From assembly GCA_965232265.1 (NCBI GenBank), contig CBDDPH010000002.1, positions 4,278,001 to 4,342,000 on the forward strand: a stretch of 64,000 nt of DNA, given 5' to 3'. The notes beneath the pieces were generated by a model that saw nothing but the letters and a program-made list of their open reading frames with translations, made no database searches and was not told the DNA's origin. Of this stretch, positions 9,006 through 18,600 are shown piece after piece. Each line of letters starts with the position of its first letter. Positions within the stretch are counted from its first letter, which is position 1. Position numbers and translations under genes: made by a program. This stretch comes from VXRD01 sp965232265. GTDB lineage: Bacteria > Latescibacterota > UBA2968.

Positions 9006-10124
9006 ATGGCACATGCATACACACCCGGTCTTCGCGTCACCCCGCAGACCCTTCTGCAACGCCAGCGCCAACTCCCCCTCAAAGGTGAAGTCGTCGTATC
9101 ACAGGGCGATAGCGTAACGCGCGATCAAGTCGTTGCCCACACGCACCTGCCCGGCAACGTCACCACCCTCAACCTGGTCAACATCTTGAGTTGCACGCCA
9201 GAAGAACTGCCCAATTACATGCTCAAACGCGAAGGCGACCCCGTCGAAGCCGGCGAACCCATTGCCGAAACCCGCCCCTTCATCAAATGGTTCAAAACCA
9301 CCGTTAAAGCACCTATCAGCGGCACCCTCGAAAACATCTCCAAAATCACTGGACAGGTCATCTTTCGCGCCCCTCCGCGTCCCGTTCAGGTACAGGCATA
9401 CATCGATGGCAACATCATCGAAATCCTGCCCGAAGAAGGCGTCATTGTCGAAACCACAGGCGCTTATGTCCAGGGCATCTTTGGCATAGGCGGTGAAACC
9501 TGGGGGCCTCTGCACGTCATCTCCGAAGAGCCAGACCAAATTTTAACCCCCGACCAAATCGACGACTCGTGCGCGGGTAAAATCGCGGTAGGCGGCAATT
9601 TGCTCACCCTCGACGTCATTGACAAAGCGCGGGAAATCGGCGCCGTTGGCATCATTGGCGGCGGCATCCGAGACGCCGATTTGCGCGACCTGCTCGGTTA
9701 CGACCTCGGCGTAGCCATCACCGGCACCGAGAACATCGGCCTCACCGTCATCGTCACCGAAGGCTTTGGCCCCATCGCAATGGCGCGCAAAACCTTTGGC
9801 ATATTAAGCGAAAACAACGGCAAAGAAGCCTCTATCTCGGGTGCCACCCAGATTCGCGCTGGCGTTTTGCGTCCCGAAATCATCATCCCGGAATCCAGCA
9901 TCCAAGAACAAGCCGAAGAATCCGATCATCCGGGCCTCATCGAAGGGGCACTCCTGCGCGTCATTCGCGCACCCCATTTTGGTCAAGTCGGCAAAGTCAC
10001 GACCCTGCCACCCGAATTGCAAACAGTCGAATCCGAAACCCATGTGCGCGTACTCGAAGTAGAATTTGACAATGGCAACCGCGCCATTGTCCCGCGCGCC
10101 AACGTCGAACTCATCGAAGAGTAA
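9006..10124 (+). CDS. Barrel-sandwich/KOW-like conserved protein linked to the GlmL operon
   Basis: A 372-residue soluble protein. The N-terminal 150 residues contain two beta-rich repeats reminiscent of biotinyl/lipoyl-type barrel-sandwich or RnfC-like domains (GEVVVSQGDSVTRDQVV; TVKAPISGTLENISK). The middle is Gly- and Ile-rich (GAVGIIGGGIRDADLRDLLG) and Rossmann-like. The C-terminal about 60 residues (GQVGKVTTLPPELQ...VEFDNGNRAIVPRANVELIE) look like an SH3/KOW barrel. No lipoyl-lysine motif is evident. The ATG at 9006 is preferred to a TTG at 8967. It lies 22 bases before the DUF6754-like gene. Confidence 0.7.
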   Translation: MAHAYTPGLRVTPQTLLQRQRQLPLKGEVVVSQGDSVTRDQVVAHTHLPGNVTTLNLVNILSCTPEELPNYMLKREGDPVEAGEPIAETRPFIKWFKTTVKAPISGTLENISKITGQVIFRAPPRPVQVQAYIDGNIIEILPEEGVIVETTGAYVQGIFGIGGETWGPLHVISEEPDQILTPDQIDDSCAGKIAVGGNLLTLDVIDKAREIGAVGIIGGGIRDADLRDLLGYDLGVAITGTENIGLTVIVTEGFGPIAMARKTFGILSENNGKEASISGATQIRAGVLRPEIIIPESSIQEQAEESDHPGLIEGALLRVIRAPHFGQVGKVTTLPPELQTVESETHVRVLEVEFDNGNRAIVPRANVELIEE

Positions 10125-10146
10125 ACGACCCATCGGGAGATTGCGT

Positions 10147-11352
10147 ATGAGATATTTTTTGTGTTGCATCACACTTGTGCTCTGCACAGCACAGGTATAT
10201 GCACAACAACCCACCGGTGTCATAGCCGAAGACACCCCCAACGACTCGGGAGGCAGCATCACCGTTGTGTGGAATCGCGCGGAACTCCCCGACGGGGCAA
10301 TGTACAAAATTGCCGTTAGTGAATCGGAAACCGGTCCTTTTCATCCCGCAGCCAATATTGATCCATCGGGCAACCTGCAATCCACCGATCCCGGCACTTT
10401 TGGACATGGTGTAGAAACATTCCACAAATACTTTGCCAAAATCGCCGAATACACTGACCCCACCGACCCATCGAAACAGATCGCCATCGAAAATGGCAAA
10501 ACCTATTACGTGCAGGTCATCGCCCACCTCCCTTCTGGCGAATCATTTCCCTCTGCAATCGCAACTGCAGAAGCGTCTGAAAATTTTTTCAACCGGACCA
10601 AAACCAACAACTTCGTTATCGGCACAATCTTCTCTCTCATCATTTTGATCGGCATTTTCCTCGCGCAAAAACGCGAACTCTTCATCCGCCGTATCGCCGG
10701 CCTCGAAGCCCTTAACGAAGCCCTCGGTCGCGCCACTGAAATGGGTAAACCCGTGCTCTTTGCCCATGGATTACATCCCATGGGCAGTGTTTCTACCATT
10801 GCAGCAATCAATGTTCTCTCGCGCGTGGCCCAACGCACCGCCGAATTTAATACCGAATTGCGCGTAGCCAACAACGACCCGGTCGTCATGGCCGTGAGCC
10901 AGGAAGTCGTCAAAGAATCCTATCTCAACGCCGGTCGGCCCGATGCCTACTCAGAAGACTCGGTTTTTATGGTCGCCACCGAGCAATTTAGTTATGCCGC
11001 AGCCCTCGACGGCATGATGGTGCGCGACAGACCGGCTACCAATATCATGATGGGCTATTTCTACGCCGAATCGCTCTTGCTGGCGGAAACCGGCGCATCT
11101 ACGGGAGCGATTCAAATCGCGGGCACTGACTCTTACACCCAACTGCCCTTTTTTATCACCACCTGCGACTACACGCTCATGGGCGAAGAACTCTATGCGG
11201 CGAGTGCTTATCTCGCCCGCGAACCCAAATTGCTGGGCAGCCTCAAGGGACAGGACATCGGCAAAGCAGTACTCTTAATCGTCATGATTTTGGGCACACT
11301 CCTGGCAACCCTTGGAACTCAAACACTCACGCATATTTTCACGGCATATTAG
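10147..11352 (+). CDS. Membrane protein with signal peptide, fibronectin III-like domain and DUF6754-like domain
   Basis: A 401-residue protein from an ATG preceded by GGGAGA. Residues 1-20 are a signal peptide (MRYFLCCITLVLCTAQVYAQ). Residues about 25-140 form a fibronectin type III-like domain (ITVVWNRAELPDGAMYKIAV ... GKTYYVQVIAHLPSG). One TM helix (NFVIGTIFSLIILIGIFLA) leads to a large cytoplasmic domain with AHGLHPMGSVSTIAAINVLSR, which I associate with the DUF6754 family, and a last TM helix ends the protein. Function is unknown. It is probably the core of a complex with the three overlapping membrane genes downstream. Confidence 0.7.
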   Translation: MRYFLCCITLVLCTAQVYAQQPTGVIAEDTPNDSGGSITVVWNRAELPDGAMYKIAVSESETGPFHPAANIDPSGNLQSTDPGTFGHGVETFHKYFAKIAEYTDPTDPSKQIAIENGKTYYVQVIAHLPSGESFPSAIATAEASENFFNRTKTNNFVIGTIFSLIILIGIFLAQKRELFIRRIAGLEALNEALGRATEMGKPVLFAHGLHPMGSVSTIAAINVLSRVAQRTAEFNTELRVANNDPVVMAVSQEVVKESYLNAGRPDAYSEDSVFMVATEQFSYAAALDGMMVRDRPATNIMMGYFYAESLLLAETGASTGAIQIAGTDSYTQLPFFITTCDYTLMGEELYAASAYLAREPKLLGSLKGQDIGKAVLLIVMILGTLLATLGTQTLTHIFTAY

Positions 11353-11367
11353 CAGGGGATTTTTTTT

Positions 11368-12024
11368 ATGCTTTTTTTACGACGCACTCTTCCGCTGATC
11401 CTCGCCTTTGTCATGGGTATGATTGGCATTCTCGTTTTCTATATTCCACACAGCGATGCCCAGGGTCTCGAACAAGAATTGGCAACATGGGATCGAATTG
11501 TCGCAGCCTTTGCTCTGGTGTTGGGAATCTACAGCCTGATGCGCTTGCACTGGACTCGCGTGCGACGCCAGCAAGCGGCCTGGGGATATAGTTTCCTGGT
11601 ATTCTTAGGTTTTGCAATTACAACTCTCTTTGCAATCTACAATGACGGTATAGGCCCGTTTAAACCACAAGTACTCAATTCGGGACCTTTTGACTGGATT
11701 TATAAATACGTCCAGGTACCTGCCGATGCCACCATGTTCTCAATACTCGCATTTTTCATCGCCTCAGCGGCCTATCGCACCTTTCGCGCACGCACGCCAG
11801 AAGCGGCAATCCTGCTCGTATCCGCCATTATCGTGATGATCGGCCGCGTACCTATTGGCGAAGCAATTTACCACGCGCTCCCCGAAATTGCTCAATGGAT
11901 GATGGATGTGCCCAATTTGGCAGCTAAGCGCGGCATCTTGCTCGGCGTGAGCCTTGGTGCTGTCGCCACAGCACTGCGTATCATCTTTGGCATCGAACGC
12001 TCTTATCTCGGCGGAGGTGAATAA
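11368..12024 (+). CDS. Polytopic membrane protein of the DUF6754 operon
   Basis: A 218-residue protein with about six hydrophobic helices (about residues 7-27, 41-60, 72-93, 119-138, 145-158 and 190-209). The short loops are basic and no enzymatic motif is visible. It follows the DUF6754-like gene by 15 bases and its TAA overlaps the next ATG (TAATG). The tight packing suggests a fixed-stoichiometry membrane complex. Confidence 0.7.
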   Translation: MLFLRRTLPLILAFVMGMIGILVFYIPHSDAQGLEQELATWDRIVAAFALVLGIYSLMRLHWTRVRRQQAAWGYSFLVFLGFAITTLFAIYNDGIGPFKPQVLNSGPFDWIYKYVQVPADATMFSILAFFIASAAYRTFRARTPEAAILLVSAIIVMIGRVPIGEAIYHALPEIAQWMMDVPNLAAKRGILLGVSLGAVATALRIIFGIERSYLGGGE

Positions 12025-12854
12025 TGAAAGAATTTTTGCTCAATATCGACCGCCGCGTCATCTTCATCTTTGTCGCGCTCGGCATCATCATTCCCTCGTT
12101 GGCAGCCGTGCGCCTGCCTATTCCCATCACGAAAGATGTGAAAGCGATTTACGACACCATAGAAGAAGTTGGCGCCAAAAACGGCACCATCCTCATTTCC
12201 TTTGACTACGGTCCCGGGTCCATGCCCGAAGTACAGCCCATGGCCCTTGCGGTTTTGCGCCATTGTTTTCGCAAAAATGTCAAAGTTGTTGGAATGTCTC
12301 ACTGGCCAACTGCTGTAGGACTCGCACAAGAAGCATTTGATACCGTATCAAAAGAATTTGGCACACAATACGGTGAGGATTATACGTATCTGGGTTATAA
12401 ACCGGGTGGCGGTTCTCTGGTCATTAATATGGGCAGGGATTTTCACGATGCATTTCAAAAAGACCTGCAAGGTAGCAACACAACCGAATTACCCGTCACC
12501 AAAAACATAAATGGCTTGGCGGACTTCGACTACGTGCTCTGCCTGGCAGCGGGCAACACGCCAGATGGTATCTGGATACCTTTTGGACAAGAACGCTACA
12601 AATTCAAATTTGGCCTCGGATGCACGGCCGTGATGGCACCCGACCAATATCCCTATCTGCAATCGGGCCAAATGAACGGCATGATGGGCGGATTGGCTGG
12701 CGCCGCCGAATACGAGACCTTGATTGAAACATCGGACAAAGCCACCGCAGGCATGGGTGCTCAGTCCTTTGTGCACCTCATCATCATCGCCTTCATCATC
12801 CTGGGCAATGTGATGTATTTCCTCTACGGACGACAGAGAGGAGGCACCCAGTGA
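12024..12854 (+). CDS. Bitopic membrane protein with a conserved alpha/beta domain, DUF6754 operon
   Basis: A 276-residue protein: an N-terminal TM anchor (residues about 13-31), a large alpha/beta domain with repeated conserved-looking stretches (ILISFDYGPGSMPEVQPMALAVLR, YTYLGYKPGGGSLVINMGRD, FGLGCTAVMAPDQYPYL, GQMNGMMGGLAGAAEYE), and a C-terminal TM helix (FVHLIIIAFIILGNVMYFLY). The Gly-rich motifs suggest ligand binding, but I cannot name a family. The start overlaps the previous stop and the stop overlaps the next start. Confidence 0.7.
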   Translation: MKEFLLNIDRRVIFIFVALGIIIPSLAAVRLPIPITKDVKAIYDTIEEVGAKNGTILISFDYGPGSMPEVQPMALAVLRHCFRKNVKVVGMSHWPTAVGLAQEAFDTVSKEFGTQYGEDYTYLGYKPGGGSLVINMGRDFHDAFQKDLQGSNTTELPVTKNINGLADFDYVLCLAAGNTPDGIWIPFGQERYKFKFGLGCTAVMAPDQYPYLQSGQMNGMMGGLAGAAEYETLIETSDKATAGMGAQSFVHLIIIAFIILGNVMYFLYGRQRGGTQ

Positions 12855-13582
12855 GCCGCGATCATATCATTTTTATTGCCTTTTTATTCCTCTTTGCAGC
12901 CATCAATATTTTTCTCTTTGGCTCGGGCGACCTATCTGCGGATTGGACCGGCTTTGGCACATTTATCGCCGCTGGCATTACCCTATCGCTTTACAGCTTT
13001 CTCTACAAAGACAACCCCCTCTTCAAATTTGCCGAAAACCTCTATGTAGGCGTAGCAGCCGCGTACACGCTCTCACAGGTCTGGTACAATGTGCTTTTGG
13101 CCGATGTCGTAATTCCATTTTCTGAACTCAATAGCGAAAATATGAGTGATTTGTGGCTCATCGTGCCCACATTGCTCGGCTTCTTCATGCTCACCCAACT
13201 CTCCTCGGCAAAATTTAGCTGGCTCAGCCGCATTGCATTCGCTTTTGTGGTTGGCCTGGGATCGGGCTTGGCGATTCCGCGCACCATTGCGGCTAATGTT
13301 TTGGCCCAACTGGAACCGACCATGCAACCTATAGCAGCCTCCTGGGATGGATTAAACCTGCTCATTATTCTCGTCGGCGTCGTTACAGTACTCGTGTATT
13401 TCTTCTACTCTGTCGAACACACCGGTCCCGTGGGTGTGGCGTCCAAAATTGGTATCTGGTTCCTCATGATCTCGTTTGGCGCATCATTTGGCTACACCAT
13501 CATGGCGCGTCTCTCACTATTGATCGGGCGCGTCGGGTTCTTGCTCGAAGACTGGCTCGTGCTGGAATTACCTCTATTTTGA
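12851..13582 (+). CDS. Polytopic membrane protein, last gene of the DUF6754 operon
   Basis: A 243-residue, strongly hydrophobic protein with about seven or eight TM helices. It starts at a GTG inside the four-base overlap GTGA with the gene before it. No transporter signature is recognised. Together with 10147-12854 it forms a run of four membrane genes behind the GlmL-like ATPase. The 79 bases after it hold no clear terminator. Confidence 0.7.
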   Translation: MSRDHIIFIAFLFLFAAINIFLFGSGDLSADWTGFGTFIAAGITLSLYSFLYKDNPLFKFAENLYVGVAAAYTLSQVWYNVLLADVVIPFSELNSENMSDLWLIVPTLLGFFMLTQLSSAKFSWLSRIAFAFVVGLGSGLAIPRTIAANVLAQLEPTMQPIAASWDGLNLLIILVGVVTVLVYFFYSVEHTGPVGVASKIGIWFLMISFGASFGYTIMARLSLLIGRVGFLLEDWLVLELPLF

Positions 13583-13661
13583 AGAAGCGGTAAGCACCCA
13601 CTCGCTCATATCAAAAAAACGGGAACGTTCAAACCTGTATAGAAGTCCAAAGAAACATTAC

Positions 13662-14624
13662 ATGCCCAATTCCGTGCTGACAGTTGACAACCTCCAAACG
13701 CATTTTCACACAGACAGCGGAACAGCGAGGGCGGTAGATGGCGTATCATTCACTCTCAACAAGGGCGAAACCTATGGCCTTGTTGGTGAATCGGGATGCG
13801 GAAAAAGTGTCACTTCGCTGTCAATCATGCGATTGGTACCTCATCCTGGCCGCATTGAAAGTGGGCATATTTTTTTTCAGGACCATGACCTGGTATCCCA
13901 TTCAGATACCGAAATGCGCGACATACGCGGCAATGACATTGCCATGATCTTTCAGGAACCCATGACCAGCCTCAACCCGGTTTACACCTGTGGGTTCCAG
14001 ATTGACGAAGCCGTGAGGCGGCATCGGGGATTGGAAAAAACCGAAGCGCGAAAAAAAACAGTCGAAATGCTCCACCTCGTGGGCCTGCCCGATCCCGAAC
14101 AACGCGCAAACGAATACCCGCACCAGTTATCCGGCGGGCAACGCCAGCGCGTCATGATCGCCATGGCCCTCTCGTGCAACCCAAAAGTGCTCATTGCGGA
14201 CGAACCCACAACAGCACTCGATGTCACCATACAAGCGCAAATCCTGGACCTGTTGCGCGACTTGCAACAACAACTCGGCATGGCCATCCTGCTCATCACA
14301 CACGATTTGGGCATTATTGCAGAAGCCGCCGATCAGGTCGCGGTCATGTACGCAGGCAAAATTGTAGAAACCGGATCATCAGACGCGATCTTTCACAACC
14401 CCAGGCATCCCTACACGCAGGGATTGCTCGCATCAGTACCCCGTCTGGACATCGCGAACAAACGCCTCAGAACCATACCGGGCACAGTACCCGAAGCCAC
14501 GCGATTTCCATCGGGATGTCGATTTGCAGATCGCTGTGAAAAAGCCGACTCAATTTGCAGGGAAACCACACCGCAACTGCAAACCATTGACGGCGATCAC
14601 CAGACCGCGTGTTGGATGGCATAA
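13662..14624 (+). CDS. Oligopeptide/dipeptide ABC transporter ATPase (DppD/OppD type)
   Basis: A 320-residue ABC ATPase. Walker A is GESGCGKS near residue 42, the Q-loop QEPMTSLNPVY near residue 100, the signature LSGGQRQRVMIA near residue 160, Walker B VLIADEPTTALD, and the H-loop THDLG. The C-terminal oligopeptide/dipeptide extension with the Cys-rich segment FPSGCRFADRCEKADSIC identifies the OppD/DppD family. It pairs with the DppF/OppF type at 14710-15660, but neither permeases nor a binding protein gene is next to them, so they must serve a transporter encoded elsewhere. Confidence 0.93.
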   Translation: MPNSVLTVDNLQTHFHTDSGTARAVDGVSFTLNKGETYGLVGESGCGKSVTSLSIMRLVPHPGRIESGHIFFQDHDLVSHSDTEMRDIRGNDIAMIFQEPMTSLNPVYTCGFQIDEAVRRHRGLEKTEARKKTVEMLHLVGLPDPEQRANEYPHQLSGGQRQRVMIAMALSCNPKVLIADEPTTALDVTIQAQILDLLRDLQQQLGMAILLITHDLGIIAEAADQVAVMYAGKIVETGSSDAIFHNPRHPYTQGLLASVPRLDIANKRLRTIPGTVPEATRFPSGCRFADRCEKADSICRETTPQLQTIDGDHQTACWMA

Positions 14625-14647
14625 ACGTATTGGATGGCATCATGTAG

Positions 14648-14695
14648 GTGCGGGTTGAACTGCTATCGCAGTTGTACATCGCTCCAAACCCGCAC
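14648..14695 (+). repeat. Nested hairpin between the two ABC ATPase genes
   Basis: The arms GTGCGGGTT (14648-14656) and AACCCGCAC (14687-14695) enclose a second perfect stem, AACTGC-TATC-GCAGTT (14658-14673). There is no T-run. It could be an RNA stability element or a palindromic dispersed repeat; the sequence alone does not decide. Confidence 0.5.
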
Positions 14696-14709
14696 GAACA
14701 ACGGATCCC

Positions 14710-15660
14710 ATGCTACTTCAAGTTCAAAAACTAAAAAAACACTACCCCATTTCTCAGGGACTTTGGGGGCGCAACGCCGGGCATGTCAAAGCAGTAGATG
14801 ACGTGAGCTTCGATATCTCTCCCGGCGAAACCCTCGGCCTGGTCGGCGAATCCGGATGCGGAAAAACCACAACGGGACGCGCTATCTTGCGCCTTATCGA
14901 TGCAACATCAGGCACCGTGCGATTCAAAAATACCGACATCCTCTCCCTGGGAAAAAAGCAACTTCGGGCACTGCGCCGGCACATGCAAATCATCTTTCAG
15001 GACCCTTACGGATCGCTCAACCCCCGCCTCACCATCGGCGGCATCCTCTCGGAACCCCTGAAAATCCACGGCGACAAAACAAAAGATCGAGTCGCCGACC
15101 TGCTCAACACCGTGGGCTTATCTCCCGACGCCGCGCGCCGATATCCACACGAATTTTCCGGCGGACAGCGACAGCGCATCGGCATTGCACGCGCACTGGC
15201 TGTAAAACCGCAATTCATCGTCGCGGACGAACCCGTGTCTGCACTCGATGTATCGATCCAGGCACAAATTGTAAATTTGCTCCAAGATTTACAGGCTCAA
15301 TTCGGCCTCGCCTATCTCTTTATCGCGCACGACCTGAGCGTGGTCAAACACATCTCCAACCGCGTGGCAGTCATGTACCTGGGCAAAATTGTCGAACTGG
15401 CAGAAAGCCAGGAACTCTACGACAATCCGCAGCATCCCTATACGCGCGCATTGCTATCATCAATCCCCATACCCGACCCGCGCGTCAGGGGATCGCGCAC
15501 CATTTTAACAGGCGACGTGCCCAGCCCGGTCAACATCCCTTCGGGCTGTGCATTTCATCCGCGCTGTCCCGAAGCAACGCCGGACTGCGCCCACCGCAAA
15601 CCCGAACTCTTAGACATTGAACCCGGCCACAGCGTGGCCTGTATCTTGCGGCACAATTAA
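14710..15660 (+). CDS. Oligopeptide/dipeptide ABC transporter ATPase (DppF/OppF type)
   Basis: A 316-residue ABC ATPase with Walker A GESGCGKTT, Q-loop FQDPYGSLNPR, signature FSGGQRQRIGIA, Walker B IVADEPVSALD and H-loop AHDLS. The C-terminal extension with GCAFHPRCPEATPDC is that of the OppF/DppF group. It is preceded in the same direction by its DppD-like partner. The next gene begins 15 bases after its stop and has its own GGAG site. Confidence 0.93.
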   Translation: MLLQVQKLKKHYPISQGLWGRNAGHVKAVDDVSFDISPGETLGLVGESGCGKTTTGRAILRLIDATSGTVRFKNTDILSLGKKQLRALRRHMQIIFQDPYGSLNPRLTIGGILSEPLKIHGDKTKDRVADLLNTVGLSPDAARRYPHEFSGGQRQRIGIARALAVKPQFIVADEPVSALDVSIQAQIVNLLQDLQAQFGLAYLFIAHDLSVVKHISNRVAVMYLGKIVELAESQELYDNPQHPYTRALLSSIPIPDPRVRGSRTILTGDVPSPVNIPSGCAFHPRCPEATPDCAHRKPELLDIEPGHSVACILRHN

Positions 15661-15675
15661 AAAAAGGAGTCATAA

Positions 15676-18600
15676 GTGAAGGTCTTAAAAACACTAACGC
15701 TGCTGGTTTTTACCTGCCTCATCTCCCACACAGCCCAGGCGCAGCCCCCCTCTTTAGGGCCTGCCAAAGCCATTGGGGTTGACCTCGCCAACACCCCGTT
15801 GAACCGTCCGTCTCCCGATCAAAAAAGCTACACCTATTGGAAACCCGAAACAGCCGACGGATTTTTCCCATCTCTTTTGGGACTGCGTTCGGCTGGCGCT
15901 CAAATGATTCGCACCAGATATTTCAATATCTACTTCTCTACAGCCGAAAAAACCGCCCGCCAAATTGCCGACTTCTGCGATGAGGTTCTCTCGAATCTCA
16001 TGCGCCATTACCCCACCTTTGTCGATCGCATTGCACCCATCCACGTCGTCGTTGACGATCAGGCGGATTATTTGGGCAATGCCTTTGCCGTGTACAGCGC
16101 CAATTACATCCACTTCTGGACCAACCCCATCGACTGGGAAATCCGCGGCACCAGCGACTGGGTACGCAATGTTTTTGTCCATGAACTCGCCCACATCGTA
16201 ACGCTGAAAGCCGCCTATAAGGGCCTGCCATTCCAAATTGGCATAGTCAACGCCTCTCGCGCCAATGAAAATCCCGATTTCAGCTTCACGCTTGGCCTGT
16301 ATCACCTCGCTGTCAACTCGGGTTTCGCCGAAGGCATCGCGCAATACGAAGCCACTCAATACGGCGACGACCGCTGGGATACACACCGCGATATGCTCCT
16401 GCGTATGGCCGCCCTCGAAAATGATCTGCTCTCCCTCGCCAGCATGGGGCAACTCGGCGGCAAGGGCAATTTCCACGGCGAAATGGTCTATAATCAGGGA
16501 TATGCCATGCTCAACTACATCGGTGAACGCTTTGGCCCCCCTGTTGTCCGACAGATCTTTGAACACAGACCCATTATCAACTTCAATTCCTCGCTCAAAA
16601 AAGCCACTGGCGTATCGGCCAAACAACTCTACCGAGACTGGAAAGCGCATATCGAAGAACAATACGGCGCGGTTCAAAGCGACATTGAGGAAGCCGGCGA
16701 ACGCGAAGGCGAATTGATCGTCGATAGGGGCGGCTTGGACTATCACCCGGTCTATTCCCCACAAGGCGACAAGCTGGGCTTTATCTCCAACGACGACAGC
16801 GACTATTTCATCACCGAACTCAAAGTGATGGACCTCACCACCAAAAAAGTCACAAAAATAGCCGACCGCGTGGATAATCGCTTTGTCTGGACAGCCAGCG
16901 GCGACAGCCTGATGTACATCAAAGCCGTAGGCGCGCGTTGGGACATCTTCACTTATGACATCAAAACGAAAAAAGAAACCCGCGTCACCGTGGGTCTGCG
17001 CGGGAAAGACCCCACCCTCTCACCCGATGGCAAACAAATCGCCTTTGTAACCATGAGAGATGGCACGGCGAACATCGGCCTTGTAAACACCGACGGCACC
17101 GATGTGCGATACCTCACACACAACAACGACGCCACACAGTATTTTGGTCCCAAATGGTCGCCCGACGGCAAACACCTGCTCTTCAGCGTATTCCGCACGG
17201 GCGAGGACCGCGACATTGCCATCATCGACGTGGATGCCACAACTTGGGAAAAGAAAAAAGGCAGGCGTTCGCTAAAAAAAGAGGAAGTTGACACACAACT
17301 CGACAGCCTTCAGCAGGCAAAAGCCGACAGCCTCAAGGCATTTCCCGACAGCCTCGCCTATGCCAACAATGCCAACTTCAAAGCCATTGTACACTCCACA
17401 GCCGACGAACGCGACCCCATCTGGCTGCCCGATGGCAGCGGATTTGTCTTCAGTTCAGACCGCACGGGCATCTTCAACCTCTACACCCACGACATGGCGA
17501 CCGGGGAACAAAAGCAACTGACCAATGTCGTGGGCGGCGCGTTTTTGCCCACCATTTCTCCCGACGCAAAAGACGTGATCTATGCGGGATATCACGCAGC
17601 GAACTACAGCCTCTACCGCATACCCCTGTCCGTTGCCGTTGCCGTTGAATCCCCCGAGGGTGTCGAGCGAGACTATGCCGAAATTTACACCGGCAAATCC
17701 ATCACCGACCTTCACGACATCGGGCGGTATTCCACGCGCCTCGTCTCTTACGGAATCACACCCATCGCATTGCTGGGACCCACATTTATCGGCAACCGAT
17801 TCGGCCTGGATCAACTCAGTGCGGGTGTTCAATGGGCCTGGGGCGATTTGCTCGGCAGCGACGTCTTTGTAACCACCGCCCTGATCGGCAAAAACTTCAA
17901 ACGACAACAAGACTTCAACTCGGAATTTGCCTTCTATTACCAGAACAGCCTCACCCCCATCCTATCCGAACAAAGCACTTATGTCCCCCGCATCTTCTTT
18001 GGTGGCAGCAGGCAAACCATCAACAGCATCGTGGATTTGGGTACTATCCAAACCGTACGCGATACACTCAGCGGCACACTGATCACCACAAACGACCAGG
18101 GGCAACAGGTTCTAATCCCCAATGTCACGCAATACTTAGACCTCACGGTCACAGAAGAAGACGATTTCAAGGATGTATTCTCCGATTTTACGATAGGCGC
18201 CGAAATGGGAGCAGGCCGCGGACACGCTTTCAGCCTGGCCTATGGCTACCGCAAGTATTCTGAAAACCTGCACGCCGTTCAGGTTCTTTACGACAGCTCG
18301 CGCGTCTTTCAGACCAATTTGGGAACCGGTACCATCGAAGACATCACCGACCAGATTCCCGGACCGGGCTATGGAACGCAGGAAACTGTTCTCGATGATT
18401 TTCTCTACAAAGAACTCGACTTCTTCAAAAGTCACGAATGGATGGGTGGATGGAGCTACATCACCCTTAAACCCGCCACCGACCTCTACATCAACCCATC
18501 GGGCGGTCGCGCACTATCCTTCCGCTATCGGCGCATCAATGCAACCGTAATAGATTCCCTGGCCCGCACGCCCGATGTAGATGGGGACTTTACCCCAGAC

